The notes below the pieces were generated by a model, which did no database searches, was not told the origin of the DNA, and worked only from the letters and a program-made list of their open reading frames with translations. A program made the translations under genes and the position numbers. Shown here in pieces: positions 33,807 to 43,772 of a stretch of 64,000 nucleotides of DNA (position 1 is the stretch's first letter; the number at the start of each line of letters is the position of its first letter). This stretch comes from Anaerolineae bacterium (GTDB taxonomy: Bacteria; Chloroflexota; Anaerolineae; 4572-78; J111), in assembly GCA_023151115.1 (NCBI GenBank), contig JAKLJP010000019.1:62001-126000 (forward strand). The letters are read 5' to 3'.

Positions 33807-36800
33807 TTACCGAACCTCTAACTTGACCACCGTTTGAGGCGCTTGAAGACTCAAGCCAACTTCTTTTACCGCAATTTTGAGCGCCTCTTCCAGGGATTGA
33901 GCCGCCTGGATTTTTTCACCAATTTCATTGACCCGTTTTTCGCGCGCAGCCTGCTGCTGAGTTTCATCAATCAAGCGAATATTTTCTGCCGCCTGGGCCA
34001 GTTGTTCGCTAATTGCCTCAATCAGGGCAATTTCTTCGGGCGACCACACCCGTTGTTGGTCTATTTCTTGCAATCCCAAAACCCCTATGGGTTCACCGCG
34101 CACCGTCAATGGAACAATCACACTGGAACCGACTTCGGGCAGTTGCGCATTTTCTACCAGTTGAGAGCTGACCAGGGCCTGAGGCCGGGTAAGGTCACCT
34201 TGACCGTTTGAAGCTCTGGCAGCCAGTTGCTGTTGCACAACTCGATTAATGACGGGCAACAAATCATTGTCCAGAGCAGGGACGCCTTCGCGTGTCTCTT
34301 CGTAGCTCAAAGTGGTAAGTTTATTGCGATAGGCTTCCCAGGCCTGGACAGTGTAGCGCCGCTGTGTTATTTCAACTTCGGCTAGAGCCGTGCGGGCTTC
34401 TTCAAGTAGGCGGAGGTTGTCAATAGCGACTGCCGCCTGACCAATCAACGAACGATTGATCCGTATATCACGTTCGGTGAACTTGTAAAGTTCTTCCGTT
34501 TCAAGTAACAAGCTTCCCAATTGGCGCGAACCAACCCACAATGGCAACACCGCCATAGATTGAATATTAAGCTGTTGCAGAAGTGTTATTGTAGCCGGAT
34601 CAATTCGTTCATCATGCTGTATATCATCAAAGAAAAGGGGAGTAGCACTGAACAGAAACCCAGGGGTAGCAAATTCTGCTTTTGAATACTGTACCCCGAT
34701 GGGGGTTGGTAAATTTCCTTTGCCACTATACCAGTTAGCAGTCACCTCCATTATCTCTACCTCACCCAGTGAGTCGTATTCAAACATTAACAAGATCGCT
34801 CGATTGATAGCTGGTGCAGATAGTTCTTCAACTATAGCGGCAACAATTTCTTGCGAGTTATTGGCCTCGTTAATCCGGCGGCTGGCTTCATAAAGCTTTT
34901 CAGCCTCGGTCAATATTTGTTCACGCTCGGTAATATCCCGAACAAAACCCAACACCCCCCACACATTGCCGTTAGAGTCAAACAACGGCGCTTTGAAGGT
35001 GCTTAGAAAAACAGGCTGACCATCCACAAAGCCGGGTTCAACTTGAACAAACTTGGGACTTGCACTATTCATAACTTCATCATCATCAGCCCAAAAACCG
35101 CGAATCCCCTCTTCGGGATTCCCTTTGACAACGTCTTCAGGAAAACCCACTTCCAAATCGTTTTTGCCAATCAGGGCCTCAACCGGCAGGTGTAATGAAT
35201 TAGCAAACCCCTGGTTGACCAATTGATAGCGGTGCTGGCGATCTTTGATAAAAATCCAATCCGGGGTAGCATCAATAGTAGTTCGCAGTAACTCCTGAGA
35301 TTGTTTGAGATCGGTTAAAGCCGCCTGAGTTTGCTGATACAAACTGGCGTTCCGCAAAGCGACAGCAATCTGTCCGGCCAGAATCAGGATGATCTGTTTA
35401 TCCTCTTCAGTAAAACGGTTGACCGTATCAGCCTGCACGTCTAGCACCCCCAAAACGTTATCACCCACAATTAAAGGAACTGCCATTTCAGAACGAGTTT
35501 CAGGCAGGAGCGGGTTTGGCATAAAATCTGGGGCTAAACGGACATTATTAACAATAACTGCTTGCCGGGTGCGGGCTGCCAGGGCTACAAGCGAGTGGGG
35601 GCGGTCCAGAGGAATAGCCCAGCCTTTAGCGACCATTTGCCGCCCTACTTCACCGGCCCCGGCGGCCAATTCCAGTTTATGCTCAGCTTTATTTAGCAAG
35701 TAGATATGGGCATGGTACAGGTAAAAACTTTGCTTGGTCAGGTCTACAACCTCTTGTAATAATTCGTCGGTGTCCAGAAGAGAGGCTGCGGCGGTGCTGA
35801 CCCGAGCGATAGTTTCTAACTCTGCAGCGCGTTTAGCCAGGGTTTGTTCGGTTTTCTTACGCTCGGTAATATCGATAGAAATAGCGGCGAGGGCGTAAGG
35901 TTCTCCATTGACATCATGCAGCGGGTATTTATGAGTAAGATAAGTATAGGAACCATCTGCAAAATCAAACTGCTCCTCCACCTCTACCGGTACACCGGCT
36001 CTTAATATCTCCAACGCATTGCTCTGAAATTCCTCAGCCTTACCCCGAGCAAAAACATCAAAGTCGGTTTTGCCTATAACAGCCGCTTGATCCAGGTTGA
36101 ACAATTTGGCAAATACCTGATTAATGAGCATAAAACGCCCCCGGTTATCCAGCACATAAACCGGCGAGGGCATACTATCGAGAACATCCTGCAAAAACTT
36201 CTGACTGGCCTGCATTGTTTCTTCAACATGTTTGTGGTCAATGGAGAGAGCCACCATGTTCGCCACAGATTGCATGGCCTCCAAAACAGTATCGGCTAAG
36301 GGATGACGGGCAAACATAGCCATCACCCCCACCAGGCGATCCTCAACAATCAAGGGATAACCGGCAAAAGCGACCATGCCTTCCCGTTCAGCCCAGGCTT
36401 TATCACCCAGACGAGGATCATTCAGTACATCATTTGTCAGGTGGGGTTTACGCTCCTGAGCAATCAACCCAATTTTAAATTTACCGACAGGTACCCGTCT
36501 GTGTGGCCCGTCAATATGAGTATAGATGCCTGCGCTGGCCTGTAATTCCAGCACATTTTCGGTGGGGTTAAAAGTCCAAATCCGGGCAAAAGCTGCATCC
36601 AGATGAGTTACCATCGCTTCAGTGCATGTTTTTAGCATGCTGGTTAAAGCAGCATTTTGGATGAGAGCCAAACTAATTTCTGCGGTAAAGGTGTTCATAC
36701 GTGCCCGTTCAGCGTTGGCTTCCTCTGCCCGCTTCCGTTCAGTAATCTCTTCTTTAACTGCCAGGAAATGCGTTATTTCGCCCGCCGTATTCTTGATGGG

Positions 36801-37859
36801 TGAAATAAAAGCAGTTTCCCAATAGAGGTCACCGTTCTTCTTTTTGTTATGAAACTCACCGCGCCACTCTTTACCAGCCGTAATTGTTTCCCACAACTGC
36901 TTGTATTCTTCTTGAGGAGTTTCGCCTGAACTCAGAATTCGAGTGTGCTGTCCAATTGCTTCTTCGAGAGTGTAGCCGGTGGTTTCCACAAATCTGGGGT
37001 TGGCATATTCGATATAACCCTTGATATCGGTAATAACGATGGTATTACGGCTTTGTTCGACGGCTCGAGACAGCTTGCGCAACTCGGCTAAAAGTTGTTC
37101 CTGTTCGGCCAGAACAGTCCCGGTTTGCTGGAACAGGCGGGTATTTTCGGCAACTTGTTCCTGGAGCCGCTGATTGGTCTCTACTAACTGGTTGGATATA
37201 TCTATCTGTTTCAAAGCCGCCCGGTAAGGTTCTGCCTCTGCTCCCCAGGCATCAACAGGTCGAATTTCCCAGTAACAGCGGGCATCGCCTTTACCCACAC
37301 ATTCGGTTTCGATGGCTAACACCTCTTGCCCAAAGAAGCGGGTAGCATAACCGGAAGCATAGCCGGTCAAAGTCCAGCAAACAGGCCGGGTACTCTCTCC
37401 AAAACGCCTTAAATGTTCTTCCGCCTCGTAAGAATTTAGCCAGGCGCCGTGCATATGAAAATAACCGGTTTCACGATTGAACTCAATAAACTCAGGCTGA
37501 ACATGCACCACCCCTTCTAACATATGCAGGCTTGGGCCGGCCGCCAGCCAATCCATATCGGTTTCCCAGTTAAAATTATCAGCCAACCTGGCCGCGTCAC
37601 CCCACCCCTGGCTGTAGCCAAACCGAGTCAGAACCCCCATAGCCAACTCTAATCCCAAACTCTCGATCAACTGCTGGCGCAAAGTACCAATAGCTTCGGC
37701 ATCAAAAATAACCGCGCGCCGCCCATTAAAAAACAGGCGGCTTTCGTCGGACTGACGACGCAGCAAATTATAAAAATCCAGGTCTCTGGCTTTAAGGGGT
37801 GCTCCGGGAGCAGTATCGTGAGCCAAGGTATGTTGAAGGGTGGGTTCTATTGTGTTCAT
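33807..37859 (-). CDS. Giant kinase-less sensor: XylR_N-V4R-PAS-GAF-PAS-GAF-PAS-GAF-degenerate GAF
   Basis: 1350 residues, soluble. Residues 25-135 look like the XylR_N/activator domain (FFNGRRAVIFDAEAIGTLRQ, ARLADNFNWETDMDW), followed by V4R (150-205; GYASGYATRFFGQEVLAIE, ECVGKGDARCYWEI), a hydrophobic-ligand-binding module known from XylR/DmpR-type regulators. Then coiled coil, PAS, GAF, PAS, GAF, PAS, GAF, W-module (YTVQAWEAYRNK) with degenerate GAF, and the shared tail (REKRVNEIGEKIQAAQSLEE). There is no AAA+ or HTH domain as in XylR, and no kinase. ATG 37859 follows AGGAAGG. Inference: a detector of small hydrophobic molecules inside the cell. Confidence 0.86.
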   Translation of the reverse strand: MNTIEPTLQHTLAHDTAPGAPLKARDLDFYNLLRRQSDESRLFFNGRRAVIFDAEAIGTLRQQLIESLGLELAMGVLTRFGYSQGWGDAARLADNFNWETDMDWLAAGPSLHMLEGVVHVQPEFIEFNRETGYFHMHGAWLNSYEAEEHLRRFGESTRPVCWTLTGYASGYATRFFGQEVLAIETECVGKGDARCYWEIRPVDAWGAEAEPYRAALKQIDISNQLVETNQRLQEQVAENTRLFQQTGTVLAEQEQLLAELRKLSRAVEQSRNTIVITDIKGYIEYANPRFVETTGYTLEEAIGQHTRILSSGETPQEEYKQLWETITAGKEWRGEFHNKKKNGDLYWETAFISPIKNTAGEITHFLAVKEEITERKRAEEANAERARMNTFTAEISLALIQNAALTSMLKTCTEAMVTHLDAAFARIWTFNPTENVLELQASAGIYTHIDGPHRRVPVGKFKIGLIAQERKPHLTNDVLNDPRLGDKAWAEREGMVAFAGYPLIVEDRLVGVMAMFARHPLADTVLEAMQSVANMVALSIDHKHVEETMQASQKFLQDVLDSMPSPVYVLDNRGRFMLINQVFAKLFNLDQAAVIGKTDFDVFARGKAEEFQSNALEILRAGVPVEVEEQFDFADGSYTYLTHKYPLHDVNGEPYALAAISIDITERKKTEQTLAKRAAELETIARVSTAAASLLDTDELLQEVVDLTKQSFYLYHAHIYLLNKAEHKLELAAGAGEVGRQMVAKGWAIPLDRPHSLVALAARTRQAVIVNNVRLAPDFMPNPLLPETRSEMAVPLIVGDNVLGVLDVQADTVNRFTEEDKQIILILAGQIAVALRNASLYQQTQAALTDLKQSQELLRTTIDATPDWIFIKDRQHRYQLVNQGFANSLHLPVEALIGKNDLEVGFPEDVVKGNPEEGIRGFWADDDEVMNSASPKFVQVEPGFVDGQPVFLSTFKAPLFDSNGNVWGVLGFVRDITEREQILTEAEKLYEASRRINEANNSQEIVAAIVEELSAPAINRAILLMFEYDSLGEVEIMEVTANWYSGKGNLPTPIGVQYSKAEFATPGFLFSATPLFFDDIQHDERIDPATITLLQQLNIQSMAVLPLWVGSRQLGSLLLETEELYKFTERDIRINRSLIGQAAVAIDNLRLLEEARTALAEVEITQRRYTVQAWEAYRNKLTTLSYEETREGVPALDNDLLPVINRVVQQQLAARASNGQGDLTRPQALVSSQLVENAQLPEVGSSVIVPLTVRGEPIGVLGLQEIDQQRVWSPEEIALIEAISEQLAQAAENIRLIDETQQQAAREKRVNEIGEKIQAAQSLEEALKIAVKEVGLSLQAPQTVVKLEVR

Positions 37860-37892
37860 ATTTATTGACCTTCCTGACCAAATATAACTGCT

Positions 37893-40370
37893 TTAGCCTG
37901 TGACCACTTCTGATTCTAACGGCTGTTCCGACCCATTGCCGCCGGAGATCTCATACTTCATCTCGTCCGGCTCTTGACGCTCCTTCAAATCCATGTGGAC
38001 AAAGGTACGAGCCGGGTTCAGAACACGCGCTAACTCAGTAACGGCCACCTTTAGCAGCGAGTCCAGGTCGGGCGCACGGCGCATTTTGTTGGAAATCTGA
38101 CTCACTAATTGCTCTCGACTGGCCCGCTCCTGGGTTTCATCCAACAAGCGTAGGGTTTCCGCTGCTTGAGCCACCTGGTCAATGACGGCGCTAATCAGAG
38201 CGATTTCACTTTCAGTCCATTCTCGTCCAGGGTCAACTTCATGAAGTTGTAAATCACCAATCACCACATTACGGAGCAGAATAGGCGCTACCAAGGCGTA
38301 ATGATCTTGCTGGTCGGCCAAAGCTACCAGCGCCGGTTTTTTGTAACGCCAGGCCTGGTGTTGGGCCTCTGCAATAATGCCCTCGTCGAGGGTGGTAGAT
38401 TCACCCAGGCTAAACCGAACACGGCCTACATTCTTGCGGGTCACCTTGCTTCTGTCCCAGGCGCTTTCAATATAACGCTGTTGAATTTCACGAGCTTCCT
38501 TGAGACTCGCCTGAACTTCGGCAAACTGGCGAGCGTTCCGAATCTCTACAGCTACCTGATTCGCCAGGGAACGCAGCAGGTTTTCATCACCTTCATCCAG
38601 GCCGGCCACCCTGTCCTGCTGAACATCAAGCACTCCTACCACCTGCCCTTCCAAAATAATAGGTACAGCCATTTCAGAGTAAGTGTTGGGTAGAAGAGGG
38701 TTGGGCAGCCAATCTTTGGCTTCGCGCACATTGTCAACCCTGATAATTTCGCCGGTACGCGCCGCGCGGGCAACCAGACTGGTCGGGGCATCCAGACGAA
38801 TAGCATGGCCTTTAGCCTTCATTTCGGCCCCGGCCGGACCGGTACCTTCGGCCACAACCAGCTTTTCACCTTGATGATCAAACAGGTAGATATGGGCATG
38901 ATAATAACCAAAGCTGTCTCTGACCTGGTTGACCACTTCAGCCAGCAGCTCATCCAAATTTAGAATGGCGTTCAGGTGCTCGCTGAGGTGGGCAATAATT
39001 TCCAGGCGCCGGGTGCGGCTCGCAATTCTCTGTTCCAATGAGTCGAATAGACTACGCAATTCGCTAACCATACTCCTAAAGCTGTGTGATAGGCGGCCAA
39101 TCTCATCATCACCGGCCGGTGGCAAGGGCGTATCCAACATGCCCTGGCCAATCCTTTCTGCGGCTGCGCCAAGCCTGACAAGAGGTCGGGTTAAGGTTTG
39201 GGCTAAAAACAAAGCTATTAAACCGGCCAGGATCATCCCCACTAGCCCAACGATTACACTGGCCTGGACAACTTGATCCACACTGCTAAAGGCCTCATAA
39301 GTTTCTTGCCGCACAACTGTAGCCCAGCCCAGGTTGTTTACGGCAGCAGCCACCTGGTTTACGGCAGAATCTTGGACTGCGCCTGCCTGGTCGTGCTCAG
39401 CTTCCGATGCAGACTCTTCAAATTTCTCTTCTTCAAAACTATGAACAGGGCTGTAACCAAAGATTGATGTATCCCCATCAGTGTCTTCGGCTGTGGTGAA
39501 ACCCGGGGTTGGGCTAACAAATGTTTGCCGCAGCTCGGCAGGCAATTCAGCCGAACCTTCTTTGCCAGCCTCGGCAGATGAATCATAGAGTATCTCTCCT
39601 GCGCTGTTAAACAGCACGACGTGCCCCGTCTGACCGATTTCTAGGTTGGAGATAACCGCAAATAAGTTGTCTACATCCAGCGTTGTGCGAAGCACACCCA
39701 CTACTTCACCTTCATGGTCATAAATCGGCAGCGCCAGCAGCAGGGCGTCAACCCCGGCACTCTCGTCAAACTGCGGTTCAGAAATGTAGACCGCGCCCTG
39801 CCCATCATTCCAGGCTGCCCGCCACCATGCTTCATCAGCATGGTAGTAATCGGATAACCTCCCTGTAGCCGCCACTGTGGCCCCATAGCGATCGGTTACA
39901 AATACCTCGTTGTACTCTGGAAACTTTAGTAGAAAATCCGCCAGAATATGGCCAACAGGATTTACGGTTTCATCAGTAGAAAGCGTGCGCACAACCAAAG
40001 GTTCATCTTCCGCCGCTAGCTGCCAGCTTTCATTCAAAGCCTGGATTTGAGTCTGAATCTGAGCTTCACTACCAGCATAACCACTGTTCCGATCAACTAA
40101 CGCATCTCGTATGATATCCGATCCTATCAGCACTTGAAGCTGTGTCACTTTTTCGCGGAAGAAAACCCCTACCAAACCACTAAAATTCTCAGACTGTGCC
40201 TGGAAACTTTCGCCAATCTGATTGGTAAGCCTAGTTTGTACCATTCCAATAGTAATAAAGAGTGTCCCAACCAGGGTGGCAAGTATGAGCAAGCTCATCA
40301 CCAGGGTTAAACGGGCTGCAAACGACCAACGGCGCAGGTCAAACCAATGAAACTTTTTAGGCTGTTCCAT
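37893..40370 (-). CDS. Kinase-less membrane sensor dCache-HAMP-GAF-degenerate GAF
   Basis: The frame is open from 40598, but its first 76 codons overlap the preceding gene. ATG 40370 (MEQPKKFHWFDLRRW) has GGGGAGGT inside the end of the upstream gene, giving 825 residues and a 4-base gap: tight translational coupling. Layout: membrane helix, dCache-like domain (VFVTDRYGATVAATGR, DEAWWRAAWNDGQGAVYIS), with an acidic insertion (FEEEKFEESASEAEHDQ), second helix, HAMP, GAF, W-module (YIESAWDRSKV) with degenerate GAF, shared tail (REQLVSQISNKMRRAPDLDS). No kinase. Its dCache loop motifs are nearly identical to those of the 24713 sensor, so they may recognise related ligands. Confidence 0.88.
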   Translation of the reverse strand: MEQPKKFHWFDLRRWSFAARLTLVMSLLILATLVGTLFITIGMVQTRLTNQIGESFQAQSENFSGLVGVFFREKVTQLQVLIGSDIIRDALVDRNSGYAGSEAQIQTQIQALNESWQLAAEDEPLVVRTLSTDETVNPVGHILADFLLKFPEYNEVFVTDRYGATVAATGRLSDYYHADEAWWRAAWNDGQGAVYISEPQFDESAGVDALLLALPIYDHEGEVVGVLRTTLDVDNLFAVISNLEIGQTGHVVLFNSAGEILYDSSAEAGKEGSAELPAELRQTFVSPTPGFTTAEDTDGDTSIFGYSPVHSFEEEKFEESASEAEHDQAGAVQDSAVNQVAAAVNNLGWATVVRQETYEAFSSVDQVVQASVIVGLVGMILAGLIALFLAQTLTRPLVRLGAAAERIGQGMLDTPLPPAGDDEIGRLSHSFRSMVSELRSLFDSLEQRIASRTRRLEIIAHLSEHLNAILNLDELLAEVVNQVRDSFGYYHAHIYLFDHQGEKLVVAEGTGPAGAEMKAKGHAIRLDAPTSLVARAARTGEIIRVDNVREAKDWLPNPLLPNTYSEMAVPIILEGQVVGVLDVQQDRVAGLDEGDENLLRSLANQVAVEIRNARQFAEVQASLKEAREIQQRYIESAWDRSKVTRKNVGRVRFSLGESTTLDEGIIAEAQHQAWRYKKPALVALADQQDHYALVAPILLRNVVIGDLQLHEVDPGREWTESEIALISAVIDQVAQAAETLRLLDETQERASREQLVSQISNKMRRAPDLDSLLKVAVTELARVLNPARTFVHMDLKERQEPDEMKYEISGGNGSEQPLESEVVTG

Positions 40371-40374
40371 TTTA

Positions 40375-42663
40375 TTATAATACCTCCCCTGAGCCGCTAC
40401 CCTGTCCATTGTGGGCATTAGCAACGAGTGGCCCTGTTTTAAGCCCCAACTCCAACACTGTATGTCGAACCCCCAAGCGCTGGCCCAACTCGCGGGCAGC
40501 AGTTTCAAGCAAAGTGTCCAGATCGGGAGCAGCACGCAATTTATCGGTAATTTGGCGAACCGTCTGCTCATAACTGGCGCGCTCCCGAGTTTCTTCAAAA
40601 AGACGCAGATTTTCGGCGACGCGAGCTAACTCCTGCGTGATAACTTCAACAATTTCCAGATCATCCTCTGTCCAGACTTGATCGGGGCTACTTGAACAAA
40701 TCTGCAAACTTCCTATAGGAACCTGACGCAATATGATTGGGCTGACCACCGCGGTCACCTCGGAGTTATTGCCATTATGGGTCAAAGTTAGAGAGCGATG
40801 TTGCTGGAGAGCTTGAACTTTAGCCGCAGCCAACGCCTGGGTTTGAGCTTCGGTCAATGTCGGAGCATGGGGCTGGACATAATGATACTGTCCTTGTCGG
40901 GTCACAATTTTGGCTTTTTCCCAGGATTGTTCAGTATATCGCGCCTGGGCGGCATAGGCTTCGGCCAAAGCTGTTTCCACTTCATCAAACAAACGGGCAT
41001 TGCGTATGGCTACAGCTACCTGGTTAACCAACGAGCGTAACAAGTTAGCATCGGCTTCGTCCAGACCGGCTACTCTATCCTGCTGTACGTCCAACACACC
41101 TACAACCTGCCCTTCCAACACAATCGGCACGGCCATTTCGGAATAAGTATTGGGCAAAAGAGGGTTGGGCAACCAATCTTCGGCCTGGCGCACATTATCA
41201 ACCGTAACAATCTCGCCGGTTCGAGCTGCGCGAGCAACCAAACTGGTTGGGGCATTCAGCGGAATGCTATGCCCTTTCGCCTTCATCACTGCCCCGGCTT
41301 CCCCCACCCCTTCGGCCACAACCAAATTCTGGCCCGTATCATCAAGCAGATAAATGTGGGCGTGATAATAATTGAATCTATCTTTAATTTGATTGACAAC
41401 CTCAGTAAGCAACTCTTCTACTTTCAGAATAGCGCTTAATCGCTCGCCCAATGTAGCCACAATTTCCAAACGCTCAGTACGGGCGGTCACCCGATCCTCC
41501 AAAGAGCCAATCAGCTCTCGCAATTGAGAGGTCATCGTATTAAAAGCAGTGGCTAACAGACCAATTTCATTACGTTCCGCAATTTCAGCCCGTTGTTCCA
41601 GGTTTCCGTTAGTAATCTGGGTTGCTACTTGAGTCAGCGCAGTAATGGGCCTGGCAATACGGGTAGCGCTATAAAATCCTATCCCAACCGCTACCAAAAC
41701 CGCAACCAAGGCTATTCCGGCGCTAACGTTGCGGGCCTGGGTGTAAGGAGCGAGCGCCTCGGCTTCTTCCACCTCTGCCAGTAGCCCTACCTGCAACTGC
41801 GGTATCCAACGATAAGCGCCGATTACATTTACCGGTGGTTCACGGTAACCTGGATAAGTACCGGCCCCGTCCTCTCCAAGCAAAACTCGATTGATGCCCT
41901 CACTATAGTAAGCGCGTGTGGGAATATAGCCTTCACTTTCAAAGCGGCTTGGCGTAACCAGGTAGTGACTTTCCAGGCTAACCAGATATGTTTCGCCGCT
42001 GTTGCTCAACCCGGTTCGGTCTGTCATAATTTGCCCCAGAGTGTTCAGGTTCAACCGCCCGGCCAAAACACCAACAATCTGTTTCCTTTGATCAACCAAG
42101 GGCTGGGTAATAAACATGGCTAAATCGGCGGTACCAAGAGCGTAATAGGGCGGTTGAACATATGGTTCCTTTAAACTCCGGCTAAAATAAGGCTGACGGG
42201 TTACAATTTTGCCCAATTGGATGGGGTTGGAGGCTGCCAAGATTTCCCCCTTGGTATTGTAAACAAAAAATTCTTCAAATAGGGGTTGAGCCTTTACCGC
42301 TTCTCCCAACACGTTATTTAAGGTCTGTCGGGCAACACTTTCCGCCTCAGGCGATGAAAACACTACAAAATTTACAAACTGATCAACCCGATTTCTATCG
42401 GCCAGAAACAGTGTGAGTACCCCCTGACTGGCCTCTAACCAACGCACAATCTGTCCCCGCTTCAACTCCGCAATAGATTCAAGCTGATCTGTAACCTGGT
42501 CCGTGGCCTGCTGACTCGCCTGAACAAGGATGACAGTAATCGCAATAGTTACCGGCAGGACGGCTAGCAAAACAAAGAATAGAATCAAATTCCAGCGCAG
42601 TTGACGCCAAGGCGGTATGCGTGTGTTGGGATTTTTGAAATCAGGTTTTTGATTTTTGCTCAT
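40375..42663 (-). CDS. Kinase-less membrane sensor dCache-HAMP-GAF-degenerate GAF
   Basis: 762 residues, ATG 42663 with GGAGG. Transmembrane helix (about 25-47), dCache-like domain (FFVYNTKGEILAASNPIQLG, RQPYFSRSLKEPYVQPPYY, ending IGAYRWIPQLQVGLLAEVEE), second helix, HAMP (IARPITALTQVATQITNGN), GAF (NYYHAHIYLLDD, LLPNTYSEMAVPIVLEGQVV), W-module (YTEQSWEKAKIV) with degenerate GAF, shared tail (YEQTVRQITDKLRAAPDLDT). Its dCache domain is closest to that of the histidine kinase at 19764 (same PPY/F and YRWIPSLQV motifs), so this looks like a kinase-less paralogue. It directly follows lipoprotein C. Confidence 0.88.
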   Translation of the reverse strand: MSKNQKPDFKNPNTRIPPWRQLRWNLILFFVLLAVLPVTIAITVILVQASQQATDQVTDQLESIAELKRGQIVRWLEASQGVLTLFLADRNRVDQFVNFVVFSSPEAESVARQTLNNVLGEAVKAQPLFEEFFVYNTKGEILAASNPIQLGKIVTRQPYFSRSLKEPYVQPPYYALGTADLAMFITQPLVDQRKQIVGVLAGRLNLNTLGQIMTDRTGLSNSGETYLVSLESHYLVTPSRFESEGYIPTRAYYSEGINRVLLGEDGAGTYPGYREPPVNVIGAYRWIPQLQVGLLAEVEEAEALAPYTQARNVSAGIALVAVLVAVGIGFYSATRIARPITALTQVATQITNGNLEQRAEIAERNEIGLLATAFNTMTSQLRELIGSLEDRVTARTERLEIVATLGERLSAILKVEELLTEVVNQIKDRFNYYHAHIYLLDDTGQNLVVAEGVGEAGAVMKAKGHSIPLNAPTSLVARAARTGEIVTVDNVRQAEDWLPNPLLPNTYSEMAVPIVLEGQVVGVLDVQQDRVAGLDEADANLLRSLVNQVAVAIRNARLFDEVETALAEAYAAQARYTEQSWEKAKIVTRQGQYHYVQPHAPTLTEAQTQALAAAKVQALQQHRSLTLTHNGNNSEVTAVVSPIILRQVPIGSLQICSSSPDQVWTEDDLEIVEVITQELARVAENLRLFEETRERASYEQTVRQITDKLRAAPDLDTLLETAARELGQRLGVRHTVLELGLKTGPLVANAHNGQGSGSGEVL

Positions 42664-42711
42664 TCTTTGCCTCCAGGTTGCCGGTTGCCAGACCCAATGC
42701 CGCCAATTCAG

Positions 42712-43731
42712 CTATGGGGTGGACACCTTTTCCAGAAAACTCAAGTTATAGGCTGCCTTTACATCCAGAGGTTTATCCAAAATACCCTGATCCAGCAAAA
42801 TCTGATGAGTTATCTCCCAATCCTCGGGTCTCATCATGCCGGGGCGCCCACCAGCCGGGTTAAGCAAAGGGAGAGAGCGGTTCATAGACTCGGCTTCTGC
42901 CTCAGGGCTGAGATCAGAATTGCGGGCCACTGCCAGGGCCACCGCCCCCTTGGGGTCTTGAAGTGCGCTTTGGATACCTTGAGTCGTCGCTCGCAAGAAA
43001 CGCTCAACCAATTCCGGTTTGTTGGCAATAGTGGACTCGCTGGTAAAAATGATATTGGCATAAATATCAATGCCGTAATCAGAGGCAAGGATGGCATTGA
43101 CCGGGTGGCCTGCCTGGGCCAATTGAACAGGTTGATTGGTGATAAAAGCATCCATCACATCTACCTGTCCTTTGAGCAGCGGATCATTGCCAAAATCTGT
43201 GCGGGGTACACCCTCAACTTTGGCCGGATCAATCCCTTGTGAAGCTAACAAAGCGTGATAGACCAGTCCGGTGGTGCCATCAAAATGAACCAGCACTTTT
43301 TTGCCAATTAAGTCTTGTGGACGAGTAATATTCTTTTCCGCCAGCGAGATAAAGGCCACCGGGCTGCGTTGAAAAATGGTGGCAACAGCTACTACAGGAG
43401 AACCTTTAGCTCTCGCCGAGAGCAGGTTATCGGCGCTGGTAATACCAAAATCGGCCTTTCCAGCAGCTACCAAGTCAATAGGTGAGGTATCACCCAAGGC
43501 ATTGAAAGTAACGCTCAGATTTTCCTTGGCATAAAAACCTTTCTCTTCGGCCACATAAAAACCTGAGTATTCCGAGGAATGTACCCAAGCCAGTTGAACA
43601 GTAACCGGGGTGGCTGAGGCTGCGGCCACAGCTGGCTGCTCGGTTGAATTACAGCCGCTTGCCATCAAAGCCGCTAACACAAACAAAATTACCAAGAGTA
43701 ACAAATTTTGGGGTAGTTGATTAGCTTTCAT
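42712..43731 (-). CDS. NMT1/THI5-like substrate-binding lipoprotein C
   Basis: 339 residues, ATG 43731 with GGAG. Lipobox ALMASGC, with Cys27 as the lipidation site. The mature protein follows the NMT1/THI5-like pattern (TVQLAWVHSSEYSGFYVAEE, ADFGITSADNLLSA, ATIFQRSPVAFI, LIGKKVLV, DYGIDIYANIIFTSE). It is more distant from lipoproteins A and B than they are from each other. It is encoded between the RsbRD-GAF-PAS protein and a dCache sensor, again with no transporter gene near. The repeated lipoprotein-sensor adjacency (twice in this array) supports a sensing role. Confidence 0.9.
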   Translation of the reverse strand: MKANQLPQNLLLLVILFVLAALMASGCNSTEQPAVAAASATPVTVQLAWVHSSEYSGFYVAEEKGFYAKENLSVTFNALGDTSPIDLVAAGKADFGITSADNLLSARAKGSPVVAVATIFQRSPVAFISLAEKNITRPQDLIGKKVLVHFDGTTGLVYHALLASQGIDPAKVEGVPRTDFGNDPLLKGQVDVMDAFITNQPVQLAQAGHPVNAILASDYGIDIYANIIFTSESTIANKPELVERFLRATTQGIQSALQDPKGAVALAVARNSDLSPEAEAESMNRSLPLLNPAGGRPGMMRPEDWEITHQILLDQGILDKPLDVKAAYNLSFLEKVSTP

Positions 43732-43772
43732 TTCTTTTTCTCCATAAAAATTATGATAACTGGATGAAGAGT

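Noticed and set aside
40371..40598. N-terminal extension of 76 codons of the sensor gene at 37893
   Set aside because: It overlaps the end of the upstream sensor gene in another frame and has no conserved sequence; ATG 40370 has an excellent ribosome-binding site.
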